Shown: in pieces, positions 16,788 through 24,944 of the stretch
Position numbering within the stretch: position 1 is the first letter of the stretch
Layout: each line of letters opens with the position of its first letter
From: an uncultured Spartobacteria bacterium
GTDB lineage: Bacteria; Verrucomicrobiota; Verrucomicrobiia; Chthoniobacterales; Chthoniobacteraceae
DNA: 44,100 nucleotides
NCBI GenBank assembly: GCA_903901425.1
Contig: CAIURC010000008.1
Span: 1 to 44,100 of the forward strand
Reading direction: 5' to 3'
Made by a program: the position numbers and the translations under genes
Notes under the pieces: generated by a model
Seen by the model: the letters and a program-made list of their open reading frames with translations, nothing else
Database searches by the model: none
Told to the model about the DNA's origin: nothing

Positions 16788-19733
16788 ATGCGCAAATCAG
16801 CCCTGTTTCTCCTCGGGATCGCCATCGCAGCGCCTCAGGCCTGGTCCGCCAGCATCCCGGCAGACCAACTCGAGTTTTTCGAGAAAAAGGTCAAACCCGT
16901 GCTGGTCGACAAATGCTACAAATGCCACAGCGTTGAGGCTGGAAAAAACAAGGGCGGGCTTCTTGTCGACGACCGCGAATCCCTGATCAAAGGCGGCGAG
17001 AATGGTTCCGCGCTCACCCCGGGCAATCCGGAGAAAAGCCTGCTGATCACCGCAATCACCTACAAGGACAAGGACCTTCAGATGCCCCCGAAAGGCGAAA
17101 AACTTTCGGATGCAGAAATTGCGGCACTCACGCAGTGGGTGAAGATGGGAGCGCCGGATCCGCGGAAGCCAGTGGAGGGAAAACTCTCAGGCTTGACGGA
17201 GAAGGCCAAGCAGCACTGGGCTTTCAAACCCGTCACCAAACCAACTGCACCTGCAGTCAAAAACCGGGCATGGGCAATCACCCCGGTCGACTTGTTCATC
17301 CTCGACAAGATTGAAAAGGCGGGCATGGCCCCTTCTCCGGCGACCGACAAACAGACCCTGCTCCGGCGCGCCACCTACGATCTCACCGGCCTCCCGCCCA
17401 CTCCGCAGGAGGTAGAGGAATTCCTCAAGGACAACTCGCCCTACGCTTTTGCCAAGGTCGTGGACCGGCTTCTGGCTTCCCCGGCTTATGGGGAACGCTG
17501 GGGCAGGTTCTGGCTGGACACCGCCCGCTACGCCGACACGACCGGCGACAGAAACATCGAGGACAACCGGGACTACAGGTACCCGTTTGCCTGGACCTAC
17601 CGGGACTATGTCGTCCGGGCCCACAACGACGACAAACCCTACGACCGGTTTATCCTCGAACAGATCGCGGCAGACCAACTCACCGATCTGCGCGATCCGC
17701 GCGACATCGCCGCAATGGGCTTCCTGACCGTTGGCCAGCGTGTCGGCAACGAAAACGATGTCATCAACGACCGCATTGACGTAGTCGGCCGGGGTTTCAT
17801 GGGACTGACCGTGGCATGTGCCCGCTGTCACGACCACATGTTTGATCCCATCTCCATCAAGGACTACTACGCCCTGCATGGGATCTTCGCCTCCACCAGT
17901 GAACCCAAACCGGACGAACTCCCGGTCATCTCGGACGTCAAAAAGGCCGATGCCGCGAAATTCACCAAGGAAGTGGAGGAGATCGACGAGAAAAACCGCT
18001 CCATGTTTTATGACCTGGTGTCGGACCGAAACTGGGCGTTCCGGAACGCGGCTGGCAACTACCTGCTGTCCGCCATTCTTTCTCGCAAAAGCGCCACCCA
18101 GGAGGAACAGCAGATCGGCCTGAAGATCCGCGAATCCGAGAAACTCGATGGCCCCATGGCCACGTACGTACTCAAACGGATCGCTCGTGAAACCGATGCA
18201 GTCACATGGCCCATCAAACGGTTTATCGACACCCCCTTTGAGGATTGGGAGAAGCTGGCCAAGGAGATCGCGGAGAACAAACAGAAGACCTACAATCCGC
18301 TTGTCGCCAAGGCGTTCCAAGGCACGCCTCCAAAGAATTACCAGGACATTGCCGAAACCTATGCCCGGGTCTTCAAGTCGGTGGATTCCAAGGGCCGCAA
18401 ATATGTGCAGCTCAATGCGGAAGCCAAATCACCTTCTGCCACGATTTCAGAGGTCACCGCGGAAGAGGCTCAACTCTTGGCGTTTCCGCTTCAGGTGGAA
18501 CCCGCCTCCAAGCTCACCAGCGTGGTGATCCGCGACATGATCCTGACGTGGGGCGTCCAGCTCTACAACCGGAAGCCGTGGCTGTTCGCCAAGGTCAATG
18601 AACTGCAAATGACCAGCGCCGGTGCAGGTGCCAAGGCCATGATTGTCACCGACAAATCCCGGGTCAAAAACTCCCCGGTGTTTCTCCGCGGCCAGGCTGG
18701 GACGCCTGGCGAAGAGGTGCCCCGCCGGTCCCTCTCCATCCTCTCGGATGGAACACCGAAGCCTTTCAAAAAAGGGAGCGGCCGTCTGGAACTCGCCCAG
18801 TCGATTGCGGACAAAAAAAATCCGCTTACGGCCAGAGTCTTGGCCAACCGGGTCTGGCTCCATCATTTCGGGGAAGGCTTTGTGCGCACCCCGGACGACA
18901 TCGGGACACAGGCAGAACAACCCACGCATCCGGAGCTGTTGGATTACCTCGCCAGCTACGTGATGGAACAGGGCTGGTCCCTCAAAAAGCTGCACAAGCT
19001 CATCATGCTCTCCAAGGTGTATCAGGTCAGCAGCTTCACCGTGCCCGCCCACGAACGGATCGACCCCTTCAACCGTCTGCTCTGGCGCGCAAACGTCCGC
19101 CGACTCGAGTTTGAAGCCGTCCGGGACTCCCTCCTGAGTTTCAGCGGCCAGCTGGATCTCTCCATGGGCGGGCCGCCCGTCAACATCACCGATGAGCCTT
19201 ACGTCATGCGCCGCAGCGTGTATGGGTACGTCGACCGCGGGCTGCTCCCCGAACTCATGGGCCACTTTGATTTCGCGGATCCCACCGCCCCGAATAGCAA
19301 ACGCACCACCACCGTGGTCCCCCAGCAGGCCCTGTTCCTCATGAACAGCCCCATGGTTGTCGACGTCGCCCGCCGGATTCTCGCTCGGAAAGAAGTCGCT
19401 GCCTCCACCAGCAACCAGAACCGCATTTTCAACCTCTACCGCGTGATCTTCCAGCGGGACCCGAAACCGGCTGAAATCCAGCTCGGCCTCGAGTTCGTTG
19501 GCAAGGAAATCAAGGAAGAACCCCAGACATTGGCTGCGGCCAAGGAGATCACCCGGAAAGCTGCTGAGGCCGTTGAAAAGCAGGAGGCACGTCAGTCCAT
19601 GAGCATGGGCCGAAACGAAGGACTGCGTGTCATTTCCAACGAAGGCGAGCGCGTGCCACGCACCCCGCTCAGCGCTTGGGAAACCTACGCACAGGCACTC
19701 CTGCTCTCCAACGAATCCGCCTACGTCAACTGA
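16788..19733 (+). CDS. Planctomycete-type cytochrome c with DUF1549 and DUF1553 domains (PSCyt1-PSCyt2-PSD1)
   Basis: A 981-residue exported protein. Residues 1-21 are a signal peptide ending near AWSAS. Residues 25-120 form a cytochrome-c-like domain with haem motif CYKCH (C43, C46, H47) and a downstream MPPKGEKLS carrying a possible axial Met. The DUF1549 domain follows (DLFILDKIEKAGMAPSP, TYDLTGLPPTPQEV, ERWGRFWLDTARYADT) and includes a second CARCHDH motif. The DUF1553 domain is at about 660-950 (NPLTARVLANRVWLHHFGEG, HPELLDYLASYVMEQGW, KRTTTVVPQQALFLMN). The family is a PVC hallmark with no established reaction; a periplasmic redox role is inferred from the haem motifs. It probably forms one transcript with the DUF1501 gene. 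Confidence 0.93.
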   Translation: MRKSALFLLGIAIAAPQAWSASIPADQLEFFEKKVKPVLVDKCYKCHSVEAGKNKGGLLVDDRESLIKGGENGSALTPGNPEKSLLITAITYKDKDLQMPPKGEKLSDAEIAALTQWVKMGAPDPRKPVEGKLSGLTEKAKQHWAFKPVTKPTAPAVKNRAWAITPVDLFILDKIEKAGMAPSPATDKQTLLRRATYDLTGLPPTPQEVEEFLKDNSPYAFAKVVDRLLASPAYGERWGRFWLDTARYADTTGDRNIEDNRDYRYPFAWTYRDYVVRAHNDDKPYDRFILEQIAADQLTDLRDPRDIAAMGFLTVGQRVGNENDVINDRIDVVGRGFMGLTVACARCHDHMFDPISIKDYYALHGIFASTSEPKPDELPVISDVKKADAAKFTKEVEEIDEKNRSMFYDLVSDRNWAFRNAAGNYLLSAILSRKSATQEEQQIGLKIRESEKLDGPMATYVLKRIARETDAVTWPIKRFIDTPFEDWEKLAKEIAENKQKTYNPLVAKAFQGTPPKNYQDIAETYARVFKSVDSKGRKYVQLNAEAKSPSATISEVTAEEAQLLAFPLQVEPASKLTSVVIRDMILTWGVQLYNRKPWLFAKVNELQMTSAGAGAKAMIVTDKSRVKNSPVFLRGQAGTPGEEVPRRSLSILSDGTPKPFKKGSGRLELAQSIADKKNPLTARVLANRVWLHHFGEGFVRTPDDIGTQAEQPTHPELLDYLASYVMEQGWSLKKLHKLIMLSKVYQVSSFTVPAHERIDPFNRLLWRANVRRLEFEAVRDSLLSFSGQLDLSMGGPPVNITDEPYVMRRSVYGYVDRGLLPELMGHFDFADPTAPNSKRTTTVVPQQALFLMNSPMVVDVARRILARKEVAASTSNQNRIFNLYRVIFQRDPKPAEIQLGLEFVGKEIKEEPQTLAAAKEITRKAAEAVEKQEARQSMSMGRNEGLRVISNEGERVPRTPLSAWETYAQALLLSNESAYVN

Positions 19734-19750
19734 CCGGAAACCCGTCCCCG
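19730..19750. repeat. 21-base exact direct repeat, copy 1
   Basis: Bases 19730-19750, spanning the TGA stop of the DUF1553 gene, are identical to 25483-25503 inside the subtilase gene, in the same orientation. Flanking bases differ. The core includes GACCGGAAACCCGTCCCC. Confidence 0.8.
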
Positions 19751-19809
19751 GAAGGGGGATGATCTCCGAATCTCCAAGAAACGCGACCTCTGCCCCCCCC
19801 GTACAGGAA

Positions 19810-20907
19810 TCAGGCGGGGCGTGTTCCAAACCGAAACACGGTCTCGCTGGTCCAGCGCTGACCGGGACTCAGGATCGTGTTCGGGAAACTCGGCTGGTTC
19901 GGCGAATCCGGGAAATGCTGCGTCTCCAAACAGAGACCACCTCGCCTCGGATAAAAAGCGCCGGTTTTGCCCCTACGCTTGCCGTCGAGAAAGTTCCCGG
20001 AATAAAACTGGATCCCAGGTTCGGTAGTCAAAACCTCCAGCGTACGGCCTGAAGTAGGCTCCCAAACCCGGGCTGCGGGCACCAACCCGGGCCCGGACCG
20101 GTCCACCACCCAGTTGTGGTCGTATCCCCCACCCAACATTAACTGCTCAGCCCCGGACTCGATCCGGTCCCCAATCCGGTGCGGCATGCGAAAATCCATG
20201 TCGGTTCCGTCCACGGAGCGCAGTTCCCCGGTGGGGATTAACCCGGGATCCACAGGGGTGAACCGGGAGGCCAGAATCTGGAGTTCGTGCCCCAGAACGG
20301 TGCCGGCGTTTTCACCAGCCAAGTTGAAAAAGGTGTGTTGGGTGAGGTTCACCGGGGTGGGCCGGTCGGAGACCGCCTCGTACTCGACGCGCCACTCGTT
20401 GTCACGGCTGACCCAGTACGTGACAGACACCTCCAAGTTCCCGGGATACCCCTCCTCGCCATCCGGACTGGTGCGCGTCAGGCGCACCCCCTGCGCTCCC
20501 GGCTTCGAGAGCCCTACCCCCTTCCATACCACCCGGTCAAATCCCCGGATCCCCCCGTGCAACCCACAAGGCCGGCCCCCAGGGGCGTTGTTGCACGCCA
20601 ACTCATGCCGGACACCCCCCAGTTCAAAACGCCCACCCGCAATCCGGTTGGCGTACCGCCCCACGACCGCCCCGAAATACGGATTCTCTTTCTCGTACTC
20701 GCCAAGGCTCGCAAACCCCAAGGCCACATCGCCCATTCTCCCAACCCGGTCCGGTGTTTCCACCGTAAGGACAATCGCCCCGTAGGTCATCACCCGGAGC
20801 CGCAAACCGCCGCTTCCCCCCAAAACATAGATGTCCACCGGTTCGCCGCTTTCCGTCACTCCAAAGGGTTCCGGTTGCGGTGCCGCCTCGCAAAATTCTC
20901 GATTCAT
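19810..20907 (-). CDS. galM: Aldose 1-epimerase (galactose mutarotase family)
   Basis: A 365-residue cytoplasmic enzyme that interconverts alpha and beta anomers of hexoses such as galactose and glucose. Conserved blocks are FGAVVGRYANRIAGGRF, GLHGGIRGFDRVVW (substrate His117), NLTQHTFFNLAG (catalytic acid His191), GGGYDHNWVVD and GLCLETQHFPDSPN (catalytic base Glu328). The length is normal. It lies 91 bases downstream of the Gfo/Idh gene on the same strand, but a strong hairpin separates them. It converges with the DUF1553 gene; the 76-base gap between them shows nothing beyond a short weak hairpin. Confidence 0.95.
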   Translation of the reverse strand: MNREFCEAAPQPEPFGVTESGEPVDIYVLGGSGGLRLRVMTYGAIVLTVETPDRVGRMGDVALGFASLGEYEKENPYFGAVVGRYANRIAGGRFELGGVRHELACNNAPGGRPCGLHGGIRGFDRVVWKGVGLSKPGAQGVRLTRTSPDGEEGYPGNLEVSVTYWVSRDNEWRVEYEAVSDRPTPVNLTQHTFFNLAGENAGTVLGHELQILASRFTPVDPGLIPTGELRSVDGTDMDFRMPHRIGDRIESGAEQLMLGGGYDHNWVVDRSGPGLVPAARVWEPTSGRTLEVLTTEPGIQFYSGNFLDGKRRGKTGAFYPRRGGLCLETQHFPDSPNQPSFPNTILSPGQRWTSETVFRFGTRPA

Positions 20908-20940
20908 CGGAAAAACCTAGCTGAGCTCCCAAAAAGGTCA

Positions 20941-20978
20941 CGGCCGTCCCGGAAACCGTCTGCTCCCGGGAACGGCCG
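20941..20978 (-). terminator. Hairpin with T-run between the Gfo/Idh and galM genes
   Basis: Arms CGGCCGTCCCGG and CCGGGAACGGCCG form a 12-base-pair stem with one bulged A and a 12-13 base loop. On the - strand it is followed six bases later by TTTTT. It may terminate, wholly or partly, the Gfo/Idh transcript before galM; the slightly displaced T-run lowers confidence. Confidence 0.5.
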
Positions 20979-20998
20979 CACCCCAAACAGATTTGGCT

Positions 20999-22132
20999 CT
21001 ACTGGAGCGACCACTCCGGCAGCGCAATCAACTCTCCGCCCCGCATCGCCGACTGGTGCGAAAGAATCCCAGTCAGCGTGATGTTCGCCGACTGAACCGC
21101 GTTTGGATATCCCTCTCCACTGCCCCGAAGCAGTTCCACAAACTGGTGCACCAAGTGGGGATGCGAGCCGCCATGCCCGCCCCCCTGCGTGAAGCTGAGG
21201 TGCTCTTCCCCCGAGTCGTGGGAATACACCCCGCCCCGGGTGAATGCGGCAATCTCCGGAGGCAGAAGATGCGCAAAGTCCGGGCATTCCACTTCCTCGG
21301 GAATCTCCGGCTCCGGCTTTTTGGCGGTGTGGACCACCAGTTTGCCGTGCTCGACCAGAGGCCACTCCACCGACTGCTTGGACCCGTACACTTCGATGCT
21401 TTCCCGGTACTGCCGGGCCACATCGAAAAGCGAACGGTACACTTGGGCACTCAGATCCGAGTCCTTGAACTTGATGTGGGTGGTTTCCACCGCGTACGGA
21501 GACCCGTAACAGCCGTGCATTTCCTCCCGGATGGTGCCGGAGCCAAAGCAACTCACATACTGTGCCTGGTTCCGCCCCAAGCCCAGCACCGGGCCCACGC
21601 AATGGGTGGCATAGTGCATCGGAGGCAGGCCGGGCCAGTATCCGGGCCAACCGTCCATGTCCTGCTGGTGGCTCGCCTTTAGAAACTGGAGCTTGCCCAA
21701 ACGGCCCTCCTGAAACAATTGCCGCATGAACAGGAACTCCCGCGCGTAGACGACCGTCTCCATCATCATGTACTTGAGACCGGTCTGTGCGCACAAATCC
21801 ACGATCGCCTTGCAGTCCTCCACCGAGGTAGCCATGGGCACCGTGCACGCCACATGCTTCCCAGCCCGCAGCGCCTGCAGCGTGTGTGCCGCATGGTCCG
21901 GAATCGGCGTGTTGATGTGCACCGCGTCCACCTCGGGATCCTTCAGCAGCTCCTCGTAACTGGTGTACCGTTTGGCGATCCCAAACTTCTCACCCACCTG
22001 CTTGAGCGTGTCCGGGTTCCGCTGGCAGATGGCTTCCATGGTCGCGTTTGGATGCCGCTGGTAGATGGGAATGAACTCGGCGCCGAATCCGAGCCCGATG
22101 ATGGCGATGCGGGGATGTGTCAGGGGTTTCAT
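20999..22132 (-). CDS. Gfo/Idh/MocA family oxidoreductase
   Basis: A 377-residue NAD(P)-dependent sugar or polyol dehydrogenase-like protein. The N-terminal Rossmann domain starts PRIAIIGLGFGAEFIPIYQRHP and continues with VDAVHINTPIPDHAAHTLQALRAGKHVACTVPMA. There the usual family motif EKP reads TVP, so the Lys/Pro dinucleotide-site motif is altered. The C-terminal alpha/beta domain carries MHYATHCVGP and ends in a short hydrophobic tail. The start at 22132 is the first Met before the Rossmann motif; the frame stays open upstream, but only on the opposite strand of the AraC gene. Divergence from a PAS-AraC regulator and proximity to galM suggest carbohydrate use. The substrate is unknown. Confidence 0.92.
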   Translation of the reverse strand: MKPLTHPRIAIIGLGFGAEFIPIYQRHPNATMEAICQRNPDTLKQVGEKFGIAKRYTSYEELLKDPEVDAVHINTPIPDHAAHTLQALRAGKHVACTVPMATSVEDCKAIVDLCAQTGLKYMMMETVVYAREFLFMRQLFQEGRLGKLQFLKASHQQDMDGWPGYWPGLPPMHYATHCVGPVLGLGRNQAQYVSCFGSGTIREEMHGCYGSPYAVETTHIKFKDSDLSAQVYRSLFDVARQYRESIEVYGSKQSVEWPLVEHGKLVVHTAKKPEPEIPEEVECPDFAHLLPPEIAAFTRGGVYSHDSGEEHLSFTQGGGHGGSHPHLVHQFVELLRGSGEGYPNAVQSANITLTGILSHQSAMRGGELIALPEWSLQ

Positions 22133-22216
22133 AGGGGTTGGTTGTGAGTGGGAAAATAGCCTCTCAGAACGGTCCTCGTCTTGTGGGGGCGCGCCATTTT
22201 TTATTAAAATCCGGCC
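22133..22216. promoter_or_regulatory. Divergent intergenic control region (Gfo/Idh gene and AraC regulator)
   Basis: The 84 bases separate two divergent starts and must hold both promoters. An AT-rich stretch, TTTTTTATTAAAAT at about 22197-22210, lies only seven bases before the AraC ATG and could be its -10 region, with TTGTGG at 22181 as a weak -35. I found no clear operator pair. Confidence 0.35.
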
Positions 22217-23011
22217 ATGCCCGCCGCCGCCCCACCCCCCTCCGAAACCGTCCAAACCGAGTTTCTCCGCACCCTCGCCAGCCCCATCCAGTTCGCCCAA
22301 CTCCTCGACCTGGTTGAAGGAACGGCTTTTTTCGCCAAAAATCACCGCTTCCAGATCGTCCTCGCCAACCGGGCTTTTTTCCAACGCCTCGGGTTCAAAT
22401 CCGAGACCGAAATTCTTGGGCGCGATGACTACGAACTCTTTCCCAAGCCGCTGGCCCAGAAATTCCGGGCGGACGATGAGCGCATTCTTGCCGCTGCAGC
22501 CCCCCTCCACGATATCGTGGAGCTTTTCCTGCATCCCAACGGCTCCACCGACTGGTACATCACCCAGAAAATCCCGGCCCTCGACCACCGGGGGTGCGCC
22601 TGCGGGATTCTCGGCGTGGTCCAGCGCTACGACCCACGGCTTTCCCTCCGGCCCGGAGACCCTGCAGTGGCCCGCGCCGCGCAAATGCTCAGGAATGACC
22701 CGGGACACCCCTGGAAACTGGCCGGATTGGCACGTTCGGTGGGGCTTTCCATCCGCCACTTCGACCGCAAGTTCAAGGAGTGCTTTGGCCTTACTCCCCA
22801 AGCCTACCTTCTCAAAACCCGGATCCAGTGGGCTTCGGAAGCCTTGCGGGAACCGGCTGCCCAGATTTCCGACGTGGCCACGCGGGCGGGGTTCTGCGAC
22901 CAGAGCGCATTCACCGCTCAGTTCAGACGCCACATGGGCATCACTCCCCTCCGCTACCTGCGCCAATTCCAAATGAATGGCTCCCCACAGAATGCCCCCG
23001 ACCAGAGTTGA
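22217..23011 (+). CDS. PAS domain AraC-family transcriptional regulator
   Basis: A 264-residue regulator. Residues about 25-140 form a PAS-like sensor (FFAKNHRFQIVLANRAFFQRLGF, then ILGRDDYELFP), which could bind a small ligand or cofactor. Residues about 155-255 form an AraC DNA-binding domain with two helix-turn-helix motifs: LAGLARSVGLSIRHFDRKFKE, and ISDVATRAGFCDQSAFTAQF followed by RRHMGITPLRYLR. It is divergent from the Gfo/Idh gene, its likeliest target. This PAS-AraC layout is common in Verrucomicrobia-like genomes near Gfo/Idh genes. No usual Shine-Dalgarno sequence precedes ATG 22217. Confidence 0.9.
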   Translation: MPAAAPPPSETVQTEFLRTLASPIQFAQLLDLVEGTAFFAKNHRFQIVLANRAFFQRLGFKSETEILGRDDYELFPKPLAQKFRADDERILAAAAPLHDIVELFLHPNGSTDWYITQKIPALDHRGCACGILGVVQRYDPRLSLRPGDPAVARAAQMLRNDPGHPWKLAGLARSVGLSIRHFDRKFKECFGLTPQAYLLKTRIQWASEALREPAAQISDVATRAGFCDQSAFTAQFRRHMGITPLRYLRQFQMNGSPQNAPDQS

Positions 23012-23151
23012 GTTGGCACTTCACGGCACCCTCCGATTCATCGCGGGTGCAGAGCCACACGCGCCTACTACCCAGCGTTATAACTGCCAGCATCCCGCGC
23101 CGCTCAGCCCCCTCATTCCGGATTCGAGTTTTCTGTCTCCCAAACGCCTGT

Positions 23152-23919
23152 TCACTTCTGCAGGAGTGTCCGCGGTTGTCCGCCAGGCGGGATCTCAGCC
23201 GCAGAACGGATCCGAACCACCTCCCAGTCATCCCTTCTCAGAGTCACAACTCCTTCCAATGCAGGTCCCTCCTCCGCTTTCGGAAATTCCGCCCTAAAAA
23301 ACACATCCATCTCGCCCCTCCCAAAAATCACCCGCTCTTCAGGCTGCTCTGGCTCAATCACAAAGAAAAGTCCGCTCCCCCGGGCACCGCTCAAACTCTG
23401 TATTTCAGCCTCAAGCCGCTTGGTCAATTTCGGGACAAGATCCGTGACCTTCAGAGCCCCCGTCTGGAACTCGACAACCCAGAGGTTTGCCGTGAAAAAC
23501 CGCACGTCGTTTGCAACCAGCGCCACAACCCCGCTCTCCCAGGAGGGCGACCACGCAACAGAGAGGTGCCCACGGCTCTTTCCTGGCCACATGGGCTGCC
23601 GGGATTGCATCACCAAGATGTTTCCCGTCTCTCTGTCCATGAATACATTCTGGATAGAATAAGCAGACTCCTGCTCCGTGATTTCTTTGGGCCCGTAGAG
23701 ATCCAGAAATCGCGGCCCCCCGTCCCGCAGCCGATTCCAGTCTATCTCCTGCCCGTTGATCCCGACCCGGAGCATGGTCCATCCGATTGCAAAACGCTTG
23801 TCCGGCGACTGCAGTTCCGGAAATGGCACTCTATTCAGAACCGGATCGTGAATCACCTCAGCCCCGAAGGCGCCGAATAAGCCCCACGGAACACAAAAAA
23901 ACAAAATGAAGAGTCTCAT
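23152..23919 (-). CDS. Exported protein of unknown function
   Basis: A 255-residue protein starting MRLFILFFCVPWGLFGAFGA, a clear signal peptide, so it should be periplasmic or secreted. The start at 23919 is well supported by GGAGGA six bases upstream, one of the few strong Shine-Dalgarno sequences in the window. The mature part has alternating beta-strand patterns (RFAIGWTMLRV, GNILVMQSRQPMWPGKSRGH, LSVAWSPSWESGVVALVAND). The phrase 'SPDKRFAIGW' plus 'VAWSPSWESGVVAL' resembles the 'SPDG...W' pattern of propeller-like or WD-type strands, but there is no repeat array. I do not recognise the family. It is convergent with the AraC gene. Confidence 0.75.
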   Translation of the reverse strand: MRLFILFFCVPWGLFGAFGAEVIHDPVLNRVPFPELQSPDKRFAIGWTMLRVGINGQEIDWNRLRDGGPRFLDLYGPKEITEQESAYSIQNVFMDRETGNILVMQSRQPMWPGKSRGHLSVAWSPSWESGVVALVANDVRFFTANLWVVEFQTGALKVTDLVPKLTKRLEAEIQSLSGARGSGLFFVIEPEQPEERVIFGRGEMDVFFRAEFPKAEEGPALEGVVTLRRDDWEVVRIRSAAEIPPGGQPRTLLQK

Positions 23920-24139
23920 CGGATTCCTCCATCCGAAACCTGAATGGGAACGACCGGCGCAGACCTTCATGCCGTGAGATTCGGAGTCTCTTCCAAAATG
24001 TCGAGCAACGCCTCGATGCAGAATCCACGGTCTCACGGGCCCCGCACGAAGCCTTGAGCGCTCTGCCAAGAGCCCTTCAGGCATTCTGAAACTACGGATG
24101 CCCGCCTGCTTTTCATGAGACGCCTTGAACCGCCCTCCG

Positions 24140-24619
24140 CTACCATCCAGGGTCCGCGTTTTTAAAATTCAGGGTCGAGGCAGCTGGCAAATAATGTACA
24201 CCGTACGATTCCACAATTCTCCAATTGATTTGATTTCCATCAAGCGAAAGGGTCGCCCTTCCTCCGCCCTCTGATCCGTAACCGCTTTTAAACCAGACAA
24301 GCGCCACTCCGTTTTCGATAAAACCTGCAATCGAAGGGCTTTCCTCTGAAGGCAAGGTGGCGTCGATCCGATTTCCTCGCTGCGCGACTGCGCTGTGATA
24401 TCCGGTGATCTGATTTCCGTTCTGTTTCAGATCAAGGGAAAATGCCCGCGTTTCATTTCCGTTCTCCGCCCACGACCCTGTAAAATTTCGTTCTGCCTTG
24501 CCTGTGCTTTGGCTCGGAATTCTTGGCTGGCTTGAAAGCCCCCTCTGCGAATCGGAATGATCCGACAAACAACCCGTCAGAAATGAGGCCGCAAACACCA
24601 TTAAAACTGCACATTTCAT
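24140..24619 (-). CDS. Lipoprotein of unknown function
   Basis: A 159-residue protein starting MKCAVLMVFAASFLTGCLSD. The lipobox LTGC predicts lipid attachment at Cys16. A Ser/Gln-rich linker follows, then a compact beta-rich domain (NFTGSWAENGNETRAFSLDL, QNGNQITGYHSAVAQRGNRI, FIENGVALVWFKSGYGSEGG, RATLSLDGNQINWRI). Repeated 'G-N-x-I' turns suggest a small lipocalin-like or beta-sandwich fold, but the family is not identified. Its base composition is visibly less GC-rich than that of neighbouring genes, which hints at later acquisition. The 220 bases downstream show no gene. Confidence 0.7.
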   Translation of the reverse strand: MKCAVLMVFAASFLTGCLSDHSDSQRGLSSQPRIPSQSTGKAERNFTGSWAENGNETRAFSLDLKQNGNQITGYHSAVAQRGNRIDATLPSEESPSIAGFIENGVALVWFKSGYGSEGGGRATLSLDGNQINWRIVESYGVHYLPAASTLNFKNADPGW

Positions 24620-24714
24620 CAGGACACACTCAAAGTCTTTCAAGTGAACAAAGTCTCCTGGCTGAACACCCAGCAAAAAAGCTCAGCGACAGCCCGGACC
24701 CGGTGGCAGCAGGG

Positions 24715-24942
24715 TTAGTCTTTTGGCCGGATTCCTAAGGCGCCTGATGAATTCACCCAACGCTTGAGGGCCAGAAACCACTTGTCTGCCATTTTTTCCG
24801 CCCCATGGACGTTGGGATGAACCTTGTCCGAGATTGTATCTTTCTGCGGATCGAATCCGGCCGCCTGATCCACAATGACGACCGGGGCGTCCGGGCGGCT
24901 CAGGGCTCTGTTCCGCCATCCGCGCGCCCGATGCGCGGCTGA
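24715..24942 (-). pseudogene. C-terminal remnant of an SGNH/GDSL-type hydrolase
   Basis: Immediately after the subtilase stop, in another frame, about 75 residues read into a recognisable end of an SGNH hydrolase: RPDAPVVIVDQAAGFDP, then DTISDKVHPNVHGAEKMADK and W. The D-x-V-H-P-N block is family block V, with the catalytic Asp and His, and the following GAxKMAxxW is typical. The blocks with the nucleophile Ser, Gly and Asn are absent, because the subtilase occupies the place where they should be. It is therefore a decayed or truncated copy without a plausible start. The 95 bases between it and the lipoprotein gene show no feature. Confidence 0.7.
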
Positions 24943-24944
24943 TT

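Noticed and set aside
22133-22972. An N-terminal extension of the Gfo/Idh protein by about 280 residues
   Set aside because: It is entirely antisense to the PAS-AraC gene and has no domain. The Rossmann motif starts right after the Met at 22132.
23012-23151. A GCACCC/GGGTGC inverted repeat (23026-23050) as a terminator between AraC and the exported protein
   Set aside because: The stem has only six pairs with a 13-base loop, and no T-run follows on either strand.
24620-24714. A T-run (TTTTTT on the - strand near 24675) as a terminator after the hydrolase remnant
   Set aside because: I could not find a stable GC stem directly before it.
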